From: Volvox africanus
Lineage: Eukaryota; Chlorophyta; Chlorophyceae; Chlamydomonadales; Volvocaceae
Assembly: GCA_030268105.1 (NCBI GenBank)
Contig: BSDZ01000015.1
Coordinates: forward strand, 2,631,501 to 2,695,500
DNA length: 64,000 nt
Reading direction: 5' to 3'
The notes under the pieces were generated by a model that was not told the DNA's origin, searched no databases, and worked only from the letters and a program-made list of their open reading frames with translations. Made by a program: the position numbers and the translations under genes. Of the stretch, positions 23,212 to 34,500 are shown piece by piece (position 1 is the first letter of the stretch; the number at the start of each line of letters is the position of its first letter).

Positions 23212-24329
23212 AATGGGCTCGCTCTCTTGAGGCGAATGCCGTTGGTAGGGTAGCCCCTAGATATGGCCTTAATCTGGGTTTGGTTGCTGCCCCTCCCGTG
23301 GTTTCGGACCTGCTGGTCTCTCATCTTCAATGGGGAGCTGCAGGGTTAGATCATTCGGCCCGTCTCCAACAGATAGCGCAGGTCGTGATGGCTCGTGTTG
23401 GTGCTAGTACTTGGCGGTCTTATGGATCTCATTTTGCGGCTTTTGTGCGTTTTTGTGTGATGGAGGGCTTGGAGTTCCTTCCGGCTTCCTTCTATGCAGG
23501 CTTGTTGTGGGGTCAGTTTCTTGCGGCAAAAGGCACTGTCCAGGCGCGTACTGCTCAGCCATACTTCAGTGCTGTTAACACGATTCACGACCTTCTGGGT
23601 TACCCTAAGCCTTGTGCGGGAGACAATGCCTTGCTTGTAGCCTTCAGAAAGGGTTGGGAACGTCTTCAGGTCTCCTTTTCCCCCACCTCCTCTTTAGTCT
23701 TAGCCTTCAGTGCGGAGAGTGCTTGGGTGCTGTATGAGGCGTTACCGTTAGTTTCGGTTAGCTCTCCAGTTTTCTTGCCGCTTTTATTTGTTGTTTTGGG
23801 GTTTTGTTTGTTCCTGCGTCCGGATTGCCTCCTGTCGGTTTGTTGGGCACGTGTGGTGGAGTTGGGAGGTATCCCGGTTTTCCAGTACAAGCCCCTTAAC
23901 TGGAAAGGTAGGGTAGTGTCTGCTGAACGTGCCCCAGTACTGCAGTTTCCTCGTTGTGGTCTTCCATTTCTCCGAGTTGCCTTGTTGCAGCGTTTAGCTC
24001 AGGACCAGTCTCGTCTTTGGCCTGTCCGTCAGTCTACTCAAGGGGCAGAGCGTTGGTTCCACCTGGTGCTTGGTCGGTTTGGTTTGCAGAGCCTTCGGGG
24101 CGTGCACACTCTGTATAGTCTAAGGCGAGGTGGTGCCTCGGCGGCCCGTGCAGCTGGTGTTCCCATGGAGGTTGTGGAAGCCTTTGGTGGTTGGAGTACT
24201 AATTCGTCGGCTTTGCGGGAGCATTATCTTGACTTAGCTGTTCGCGCCTGCCCTAAAGCCTTAGCGTTCTTTGGCCCTCTAGCGGTTGGCCGGGTCGCGC
24301 CGTTTGGAGTTCAGTACTTTAACCGTTAA
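23196..24329 (+). CDS. DIRS-like tyrosine recombinase
   Basis: About 377 residues and uninterrupted. The ATG at 23196 is chosen because the open frame upstream (from 22881) overlaps the RNase H ORF. The core-binding domain is in the first half. Catalytic features: Arg in LFLRPDCLL, then YSLRRGGASAA where most family members have His-x-x-Arg, then GGW, and the nucleophile Tyr in LREHYLD. An intact ORF beside a broken RT suggests recent activity or trans-mobilisation. The His-to-Tyr reading at box II is worth checking by alignment. Confidence 0.85.
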   Translation: MGAVVEWARSLEANAVGRVAPRYGLNLGLVAAPPVVSDLLVSHLQWGAAGLDHSARLQQIAQVVMARVGASTWRSYGSHFAAFVRFCVMEGLEFLPASFYAGLLWGQFLAAKGTVQARTAQPYFSAVNTIHDLLGYPKPCAGDNALLVAFRKGWERLQVSFSPTSSLVLAFSAESAWVLYEALPLVSVSSPVFLPLLFVVLGFCLFLRPDCLLSVCWARVVELGGIPVFQYKPLNWKGRVVSAERAPVLQFPRCGLPFLRVALLQRLAQDQSRLWPVRQSTQGAERWFHLVLGRFGLQSLRGVHTLYSLRRGGASAARAAGVPMEVVEAFGGWSTNSSALREHYLDLAVRACPKALAFFGPLAVGRVAPFGVQYFNR

Positions 24330-24598
24330 GCGCTGGTATCTTTTCTTTGGCTTTTGTTCCGAGAGCAACAATTAATGCGGGCTTGCGTTAGGAAGCCGGG
24401 TTAGTTAGGCGTAAGGCCTCGGTAAGGCATTTAAACTAAGTGCCTTACCTCAGCCCGTGTCCTCAGGGCTGTATTTATTCGCGTGCGTAGTCGTTCCTTT
24501 TATCTTGTTTTTGCTGATTTCTTTCCTTGGTTCGTCAGGCCTTTGGTTCTTGACCTAGGCCTTTATTAGCACAGTGCAATTTAACAGAAATGGCAAAT

Positions 24599-24674
24599 AA
24601 TATCAGAGGTGTGCTTTGAAGGTACCCACACTTGGGATCGGTGATCCAGTGTGACTTGTACTGCACATCGGTAT
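24599..24674 (+). repeat. Gypsy LTR fragment E
   Basis: Seventy-six bases matching the reverse complement of 21004-21079 with one mismatch. Together with fragment D it brackets the DIRS-like element as an inverted pair. Confidence 0.85.
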
Positions 24675-24692
24675 ATATATATAAACCCTAAG

Positions 24693-24786
24693 CCCCCACA
24701 TATGTAGCTACCTTCCATTTCGGGGTACAGTTTATATATATATATATACTGTACCCCGAAACGGAAGGTAGCTACATATGTGGGGG
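24693..24786. repeat. Large inverted repeat (hairpin) at the start of repeat R, right copy
   Basis: Arms 24693-24731 and 24748-24786 are 39 bases each with one mismatch, separated by a 16-base TA-rich spacer. The right arm is the first 39 bases of repeat R copy 2, so the left arm is an inverted piece of the same repeat. Confidence 0.9.
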
Positions 24787-24989
24787 TTCAGGACCCATCA
24801 CTGATGGACGAGCACTTGCTGGGCATGGTGCAAGGATATATATATACAAATGCCCAGACACCCATGTACCAAAGAAAACAACCCTCACAGCAGGTAGCCA
24901 CAACGGCCATGCATTTGCAAGCAACAATCCCGCACCTACGCACACCTTTGCAGAGCACCGCTGGGCGGCAAGGGAGAAGGTGAGTCAAG
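24747..24989 (+). repeat. 243-bp repeat R, right copy
   Basis: Direct-orientation partner of 13581-13823. It marks the right edge of the retroelement cluster. Confidence 0.85.
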
Positions 24990-26940
24990 GTAGACAAGTG
25001 TTAGATACATGTTCGGGTCCCTTTCTAAATATATATTTGCATACCCTACAAGCTAGTTATATGGCAGCCAGCTTCCTTAATCATTATCTTATCTGCCGCT
25101 TTGCTCTTGTGCTCATTTTCAGGGACTCTTATTGCGCAGAACACACTTGATCACACCAACATGGCAAATACCTGGAGCAATATCCTCTCTTCCCCAATCT
25201 ATATATGATATATATTTCCCTCTAGTCATCCAGGCACATGCACGATTTCTGTTTCTCCCAGCATAACGTCCGCATACTCACAGGTCATTTACTGTGATCA
25301 ACTACGTCGTCGGTTCCCACGCTTGACGGGCGCCATCATCCGCGCAAGACTGGATCAGCGGCAGCACAGCAGATAAGAATGTGAATCGATCTCTCGCAAC
25401 TACAGCAGCTGCGTGCTTTAATGCCCTGTACCTTAAACGGATGGCTATGGATTGCTAGGGTGGGACACCATTAGATACCAACAACACCAGGAATCCATCA
25501 GCAGCACAGCTGCCAATGGAAAAGCCAATGCAAAAGTACCGCCGCCTCACAGCAGGTCGCAGGCTTTCATCAAAAAGCCCTCACCCAGCTCTCCCACTCC
25601 ACCCCGTGGTCACACACGGAACTGGCAGAGGACCAACAGTGAAATGGACCCTACGGTCCTGTGATGATGTACGAATCCGACCTCGCATAGCAATACAAAA
25701 GCAGCACCTTCGCTAAAAAGCAAGACGCTCCACGCGAATACGTCCATACCACCGCATTTCCCTGGGGTATTCGGTCTTATGGTTTCACCATATGATAATC
25801 ACCAATCCCAATCTACGCTTCTGTTTGGTGGTCAAGATCTGTAGCGAGCTCCAACGTTCTATCAGCGAACTCCCTAAACTCGCCACTGGCCACCATGCGT
25901 AAATTTGCCCATGCTATTTGGTCCCCGGCCTCTTCGGCCGACGACATCAGCTGACAAGTGACAAGCGACACACAATGATAACAGCCGCGGTGAAGGAAAC
26001 CGGGATTACACACTGAACGCACCTACATGATTGGAAGCCGTGAACAATTAATTCCACATTTTTACTAGGAGATGACATTTTGGGCGCCATACGCTGGAGA
26101 ACAGACGGCGCCGCAGAACCATGTGCGACGCTACTTGCATGTTCCGATGGCATTCCTTTCCAAATAAACCGCAATACCCCCAATCGCAGCGGCCTCCGAA
26201 ACTACTGCAAGGAGCTCTTCAAACGCTTCCATATTAGTCGGGAGGTGAGAGGCCGAAGCGAACACCCGCAGTGGGCATGGCAGTGTACTCACCCAAACGC
26301 CACGCCCTATACAGAAATGGACTATCGCTTTTGATATAATAGAATCGAGAAACGAGAAGAATCCAGTGAAGACCTTGAACAGAAACCCACTCGCCGTTGC
26401 ACCACCCTCCCTCCCTGCATTACGCCCACTGTACCCTCTTCTTCCAAACCTCGCATAACCTCCGGCAGCGACTCATCTCCTTGGCTACCCTGACTCGTTC
26501 TGCCTCATCCCCTCCGGTCCCCCTCCTCTCGCCAGCTCCCTCTTGATCCTACGATGCTGCATCACCGCCATGAAATCAGTAGCTGTCCCCGTGCGCCCAC
26601 AGCCACCGTCGCCGCGCTTAAATTCCCCATGCGTTCGATCTCCTGCATAAATTTTAATTTCACCTTCCACCTCTTTCCTCTCTTCCTCCTCGTCTCCTTC
26701 GTCCTTATCCTTCCGTATCCTTCCATACTTGCAATCCCAACGTCTTACCCCTGCTTCCTGCTCCCCTCATCCCTCCTCCCGGTCCTCAAAACTGCCCCTC
26801 ACCCCCGCTATCCCGTGCTCCTTTCTTTGGCTGATCCCCCTCCACCAACACCTCATTCCGCCCATTCCACCATCACCTCCCCTTCCATCCCTAGTACATG
26901 GTAGGCCACCTTGCATCGACACGTACCCTGAGCCGCCCTC
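24990..26940. other. Intergenic, no gene recognised
   Basis: Mixed sequence with short frames only (for example 26080-26334 plus). None resembles a known family. The last 500 bases become pyrimidine-rich toward the 3' end of the IF-2 gene. Remnants of further mobile DNA are possible but I see no terminal repeats. Confidence 0.4.
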
Positions 26941-29900
26941 TCACATCAAGGTCGACACGTCCACGGCGGTGGTGGCCCGCGCGTCCTCAAGTCTCCGGCT
27001 CTTCGTGACTAGCAAGTAGCACTCGATGATGTCACCCTCCGCCCACTCCGTGAAACCATCACAGCCCAGACCGCACTCCAGACCCGCCGCCACCTCCTCC
27101 ACAACATCCTTCACTCGCCGCAAGCTGCTCAATTTGCCCTCGTACAACATCGTCTGATTGGGAAGGGGTGGCAGGCGGGAGAGGGAAATGGGAGTATGAA
27201 AAACAATGGAAGAGGAGAGAGGGAAGAGGGGGAGGAGGAGGGGGAGGAGGAGGTGGAAGAGGAGGAAGAGGAGGACGAGGAGGTGGAAGAGGAGGTGGAA
27301 GAGGAGGGTTTTCAGAGGCTAAGACTAAGCCAGGAGGTCGGGTTGGTCAGGACATCAAAAGACTAAAGGTCAAATTGGACGAATGCAACGTCCTGGTGCT
27401 GTGAGGACTTGAATCGGGAAATGTGGCCGGCGCGGATCCCTAAGAAGTTACCAATAACACCAACTAGGCCGGCGACTCAACCCATTTCCCTAACTTTCTC
27501 TGAGCTGCTTCCCCTCGGGGACTGCCTTTGGGGCCCCCCTTCACGCCCCGGTATCTAGGTCCCAATTCACAACACCCGCTTCCGCACTTTTACCTTTCCG
27601 CGCTTGACAGTGACATGCCCGGCCTTCGCGATCTTGCCCTCCGTGACAGCGCAACCTGCCACCTTCTTCTTGCCGCTTCCAAAAACGGCCTTCACGACGG
27701 CGGTACCCTGACGGTTGGTAGGGTGGTTGGTTGGTTACTAAGTGCCTGTCGTGTAAATTGCGTATTATTCGTAAGCTCAGCCGTATAACAGCCACCAAAA
27801 GCTAACAGGTCAAGTTGTAGCTATCGTTTAAAACGACGTACTGAAGGCCCTCGTGAGAGGTTCGCTGTGCCCCATGGATCTGTTGTTTACCCAATAACCG
27901 CTGCCAGCCCTCCCCCGACCCACTGCCCACCCCTCCATTCCCTTACCTGCGGCACCCGCTCCTCCACCAATTTGAGTTTACCCTCCATTGCCGCCTTCAC
28001 GTCCTCAATGAGCTCATAGATGATGCGGTAGCTCTTAACGGACACCCCCATGCGCTTGGCCTGTGCTGAAACGGCCTCGTCGGGCTGGGGGAGGGGGGAG
28101 GGGGGTGGGGGGTGGGGAATGCAGGTGTGCGAGGTTGCGGGATTGCAAAGGAACCAGTACCGCTATTCGGCTTTGGACGGAAGGCGGGGTGAGAGAGACC
28201 CGGTACACGAGACCAGGTACGGCTGCTGAGATCTCAGCAACCAGTACCTTGTCTCGTATATTCACTGTCAAACATTGCGATCACTAACCGTGAGGGGAGG
28301 GGAGGGGGGAATACATACGAGGATGTGAATGCAACGAAGACCCAAGAGATTTGAGACGCATACCTCATACCTCATACCTCATACAAGGCGAAGAGGACCG
28401 AGGGGAGGGTAGGAATACCACGATGCTCCTTTAACCCTTCAACCCCCAGCTCCAGACCTAGGTTTCTGAACCCAAAGCCCAACTTCTACCACCAACCCCG
28501 TCCTCTCTCACATATCCACTGCAAACATAAATACAGACACACAGGCAGACAGACAGACAGATATAGACACACAGACACACAGGCAGACAGACAGACAGAT
28601 ATAGACACACAGACACACAGGCAGACAGACAGACAGATATAGACACACAGACACACAGGCAGACAGACAGACAGATATAGACACACAGACACACAGGCAG
28701 ACAGACAGACAGATATAGACACACAGACACACAGGCAGACAGACAGACAGATATAGACACACAGACACACAGGCAGACAGACAGACAGATATAGACACAC
28801 AGACACACAGGCAGACAGACAGACAGATATAGACACACAGACACACAGGCAGACAGACAGACAGATATAGACACACAGACACACAGGCAGACAGACAGAC
28901 AGATATAGACACACAGACACACAGGCAGACAGACAGACAGATATAGACACACAGACACACAGGCAGACAGACAGACAGATATAGACACACAGACACACAG
29001 GCAGACAGACAGACAGATATAGACACACAGACACACAGGCAGACAGACAGACAGATATAGACACACAGACACACAGGCAGACAGACAGACAGATATAGAC
29101 ACACAGACACACAGGCAGACAGACAGACAGATATAGACACACAGACACACAGGCAGACAGACAGACAGATATAGACACACAGACACACAGGCAGACAGAC
29201 AGACAGATATAGACACACAGACACACAGGCAGACAGACAGACAGATATAGACACACAGACACACAGGCAGACAGACAGACAGATATAGACACACAGACAC
29301 ACAGGCAGACAGACAGACACACAGATCATCCTTTCCCCGCACACCTCCAGGTTAAACGCCAGCACCAGTCCCCCGCTCGCCGCCGCCAGGTCCACGTCGC
29401 TGGCCGTGATCTCCCCCGCGCCGGCGAGGAGGAAGCGCAGCAACACAGACTGCTGAGGCAGCATGGACAGCGCGGCACGGATGGCCTCCACCATACCCAT
29501 CGTGTCCGCCTGCCCGTATGGGAGGTTTAGGGTGAGGATGCGTACCTTAGCGAATGAGTTCCGTTATACCTTAGACGTCGTACGCTGCTGGTTGCGCTCA
29601 AATTGACGCGATTACCTTACCTTAATGATGAGGTTGAGTCTCTGCATGGCCTCCTGATCCTCGTCCACTGTCGCCAACGAGGAGAGAGTCACGAGGGAGC
29701 CGCCGCCGCTCATCTCCAACATGCGACGGAGCTGAAGGGGGACGACAGCAGCAGCGGGGACGACGGAGGGAGGGCGGGGGACGAACGGGGGAAGACGAAA
29801 ACCGGGGGTTTAGGAGGGAGGGAACGGGAGGGAAGGGAAGGGAACGGAGGAGAGGAAGGCAAATGGTCGACACTTTGTACGAATGCTGAGCAGTGGGGGC

Positions 29901-31548
29901 ATGGGGGCGAGGAGGGAGGATTGTAGGAGGGACCAGGGGGAGAGACCGGATGAAGGAGGACTGGACAGCAACAAAGGCATACTTACTCCCACGCCCACCT
30001 CTCCCACCTATACACATACACACACACGCATGCTCCTCAATCTTCCCTCCCCATATACATGCCCCATCTTCTCCCACCCCCAAACACACACACATACACA
30101 CACCCCACCACCACCACCCTCCTAGGCCACCGCGCCTACCTTAATCTTGTCCTCGAACTCGACTGCGGCCTCCCGCGCCGCCGACTCCGTCACGCACACC
30201 TCGAACTCCTCACCCGCCGCCGGGACCGAATTCAGGCCCGTCAACTGTACGGCAATGGATGGCCCGGCGGAGGGGATGCTCTGGCCCAGGTCGTTGGACA
30301 GTGCTCGTACTTTGCCGTACGAAGCGCCCGCGCGGATGATATCGCCGGGCCGCAATGTGCCAACCTGTTGCATGATGATGGGGAGAGAGAGGGGAGAGAG
30401 AGAAACAAAGAAAAGCCATGAAATCGTAAAGACACACGTCGATAAACAAGTAATGCTGTAAAAATACGCCGTACTTCCATGATACCGAACTTGCGTCCTA
30501 TTATATACTCTTATATTATAAAAATACTCTTACTATTACAAAAATATTCGATATGGCCACTGCGTGTTCCTGCCGTACCCATTGTCCGTCTGAACTCAGA
30601 TCCACGGCGGCCGCACGACCGTGTCCGTCTCTCAGTCACCACGTTATCCGTCTAAATAATCGCGTTTTTAGTCCCTCGTACATCCGTTATTACTTCTGCA
30701 TTCCAATCCCCTTCTTAAACCCCCTCCCGCACCTGCCCCTACCCTCCCCCTTCGCCCCCCCCCCTCTACAGTCCCAAACCCCTCCCTACCCCGCTGGACA
30801 GTCCTGTCCTTAGCTCAATTGCTTATCACCCCTTCCTACCCCACACACAGCACACAGACACAGCACACACAGACACAGACACACACCCACACCCCTCTAC
30901 GTGCGCACCTGCACTAACAGGGTCGCAACGGGCCCCTTCTTCTTGTCCAGGTACGCCTCAATGACCGTCCCCGCCGCCGGGCGCTTGGGGTTGGACATGA
31001 GCTGCTTTTCCTCCGCCACCCACAAAACCTGGGTAAGCAGGTCCTGCACTCCGGTGCCCTTCTTGGCGGAGACGGGTACCATGGGGGTGCTGCCGCCCCA
31101 CTCTTCAGGAACAAGGTTGAGCTCCAACAGCTCCTGGAGGGTGGGGGCAAGAGGGAGGCGAGGGCGCGTGGGCGGGCGGGTGGGAAATCGAATGAAACGA
31201 ACCAGCTGGTGCTGATACTGAAAGAACGAGGACTAACCGTGAAGGTCGAATGGCAGGTGGGGTTCGGGGTTTGGGGTGTGTGTATGCACGGGGTTGGCGA
31301 ATGCGGACGCGTGTGTGTCTGTGTCTGTCTGTGTCTGTGTGTGTATGTTTATGTATGTATATATGTGTGTATGTATATATGTGTGTATGTATATATGTGT
31401 GTGTATGTGTCTGTGTCTGTGTGTGTCTGTGTCTGTGTGTGTCTGTGTCTGTGTGTGTCTGTGTGTGTGTCTGTGTGTGTGTCTGTGTGTGTGTGTGTAT
31501 GTGTGTGTATGTGTATGTGTATGTATGTGTGTATATGTGTACGTGTGT

Positions 31549-31587
<39 letters not shown>

Positions 31588-34500
31588 TGTGTCTGTGTCT
31601 GTGTCTGTGTATGAGGGCGAACTAGGCCATCTAACCCTCGGGTCGCAGTGTCAGGCCGACTCATAAGACCAAGGAATCAAGGTATTGCTGAGGGATGGCG
31701 AATGCAGGGCTTCGGCGCTGAGGACTGCAAACATTTGGAATCCCAACAGGTCTAAAAGATGGGAGGGGGGATTGAGTGCGGGTAAGGTGCGGGTATAAGT
31801 GAGAGAGCCTGTGCGTTTGGTAATCCTGACAAAACATGTCGTCTGCATCCTTTAATACGACACCCATTATATATACGGCACCCACACGCAAGGAAAGTAC
31901 GTCATCGTGTCCATTTGACCGCCCGTCCCTGCCCCACAAGCCACCCTCCAACTTCTCCCACACCTGCTTAGCCCTGTCCACATCCGCTCCTGGCTTGTCC
32001 ATTTTGTTGATTGCCACCACGATGGGGACGCCGGCGGCCTGAAGGTGCGACCCAGAAGACCGGGGAGAGAGGGGAGAGGCGCATGAACATTGTGATGCGA
32101 AACCACAACAGATTATATATGTATATACAACATATATATATACCCCTGAGCAGTTGTTGTCGGGGGAAGGGGGGTTCACAGAACTCCAAACCCCGAGCAT
32201 AACATAGCGACTTAAGGAGGGAGGGGAGAGTTGGGTAGGAAAACAACGGATGTTAACGGAAAACTCCCGGCGGGGGTTGTTGTGCTATCAGTCATATTTA
32301 CACATCTTGCCTCCTTCTTTCTCTTTTCCTCGCCCCCTCTTTTTCCTCCTACCCTCTCTCCCCCCCCCCGTCCCTGCCAGTCCCTTCCTCAAAACACGCA
32401 TACGGAGGCACGGATGGATACACATGCACACCTGTGCATGCGCCACGGCCTCCCTGGTTTGCGGCCTCACGCCGTCATCCGCAGCTACGATGATGATAGC
32501 GATATCAGTCACCTGTCGCGGCAGCGCAATCAGAAGAGGTGGGCTGGGGCTGGGTAGGGTCGCAGTCAAGAGGCGCATGACGCCGTGAAGGCAGCGAAAC
32601 CGGGGAAGAAGGGAGAGGACAAAAAAACACAGATGTAGTCGACACGTATATACACACGCAGGGCCTTAAGTCTGCTATCCAAATGGTTGAACATGGAGCT
32701 TGGAATTGAATGGAGATGGCTACTGTACAAGGAGGGCACGCGCGAGCGCACATACACACACACACAAACAATATTATATCTGTATATATACACACACACA
32801 TATATATATATATGTAACATAAGATACATAACAGATAATGCATAACACATATATAACATATGTATGAATATAAACAATAGGTTATGTATATGATATACAT
32901 ACATAACACACATACATATATATAACATATGAAGATATACATACGCGCTTCTACACACACACACACACACACATACACAGGTACGCACATCTGGACGCCC
33001 CTACCTGCGCTCCACGCGCCCTCATTGCACTGAAGGCCTCATGGCCCGGGGTGTCCAGGAAGCAAATGGTGCGCAAGGAGCCGTCCACCTCCACCTCGGT
33101 GTTGTACGCGCCGATAGCCTGCACCGCAGCAGAGCGCGAGGGGGGCATGGGGGGGAGGGAAAACCAGCGGACAGAGCCCCCAGGGTCACATAGCATGCAG
33201 ACTAAGGAAAGGAGGGGAGGAACGAATAATGGACGAGACCTGGTGCTGCTGTTGAAGAGCGCAAGTTATTCACCCCCAACCCCAACCCAGCCCTCCGTGT
33301 AACACAGTCCATATACCTCACAACCAGTATTTCTCATACTTATTTTAAGACTCATCAGGATACGTAAAATGGACAACACTGCTTGGATCTACACAACTAT
33401 CGCTTTCCTCTTCCTGTCCCCCTTTCTTTTTCCCAACCCCACTCCTCACCCTCACCGCCCTCACCGCTTACTACCAATCGTAGACCCAAACCCTTTTTCC
33501 TCAAAAATACACATAAACATTCGGCGTCTCCCTTCCCCGCTTCCCAAACGTTCAGAGGTGTTGAGCCCCCTCACCTGCGTAATCCCTCCTGCTTCTCCAG
33601 CTGCTACTCGGGCCTTACGGATGTAATCCAGCAGTGAGGTCTTGCCGTGGTCCACATGGCCCATCACTGTCACCACGGGTGGCCGCGGGGCCAGGTCGTC
33701 CACATCCTCCTACGAGAGCGGGGGTCGCGAGAGCGGGGTTTGGCGGACGTAGAGGACACGAGGAGCGGGGTGAGGGCAGGATCTGGGGTTGGCTGCCCGG
33801 TCCTTGAGATCACGTGCATACACGCAGTCCCCTAGATATTCGGCAGTCCGCGCATCTCAACATCCCCTGCCATGCCCTCACATGCACACCCAGGTATACA
33901 CACACAGATGAACACACAACTCCCCTCACCCCGGGCCCATCCTCCGTCACGTGCCTCTCCCCAAATTCATGCGCTTCCCCCGCACTCTCTACACACAAAC
34001 ACTAGAAACACATACACACACGTTTCCAATTCCCTCCCCAGTCTCCACAAACGTCGTGCCCACAACTACACGCGAAACCCCACACACGCGCACACTCTTC
34101 CCCCACCTCGCTGATGAACTCAGTTCTCTTCTTCGCCGCATTCGTCACCGCCACCGGATCCTTGTCCACAACCACCACATCGAAGTCAGAGGCAACCAGC
34201 TGCAAACGTAATGGGATAAGTATGGCAAAGACAGGCAAAGATGTACGGCTTCAAGGATGTAAGAACACGGTCGTACGGCGTAGAGGATGCCGTGCTTGCA
34301 GAGACATTTATGACCAGACAAAGGATCATATGACGCAAAAAAAGTACAAAAATGTAGCTTTTGTGAACATAATGTTGCCCCAAAACGTGGGGGTCCCCCA
34401 TCCCCCCCATCCCCCTGTCCTGTACCTTGACCGTGTTCTTGTCCAACATCTGGCTCATGGACAGGGTGATGCCACGCATGAAGAGCGACCGAACGATGTC

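Larger units (their letters stand above)
21080..24598 (+). mobile_element. DIRS-like (tyrosine recombinase) retroelement, partly decayed
   Basis: Three consecutive same-strand reading frames are present. They are a Gag-like ORF with an RG-rich tail (about 21114-21545), a reverse transcriptase/RNase H ORF (21560 to 23211, with an internal break) and a tyrosine recombinase ORF (23196-24329). This is the gene order of DIRS-type elements, which integrate with a tyrosine recombinase instead of a DDE integrase and are known from green algae. The last two frames overlap by 16 bases. Base composition differs from the GC-rich host exons. It is flanked by inverted fragments of the neighbouring gypsy LTR. 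Confidence 0.85.

Noticed and set aside
28526..29325. Regular repeats that might suggest a CRISPR array
   Set aside because: The units are contiguous with no unique spacers, inside an intron of a eukaryotic gene.
28458..29500. Cys/Leu/Ser/Val-rich frames of about 280-330 codons on the minus strand
   Set aside because: Artefact of the 38-bp minisatellite. Only the 55-codon IF-2 exon 29509-29345 at the end of one of them is real.
31209..31666. Cys/Val-rich and His/Thr-rich frames on both strands
   Set aside because: They translate a TG/CA microsatellite inside an IF-2 intron.
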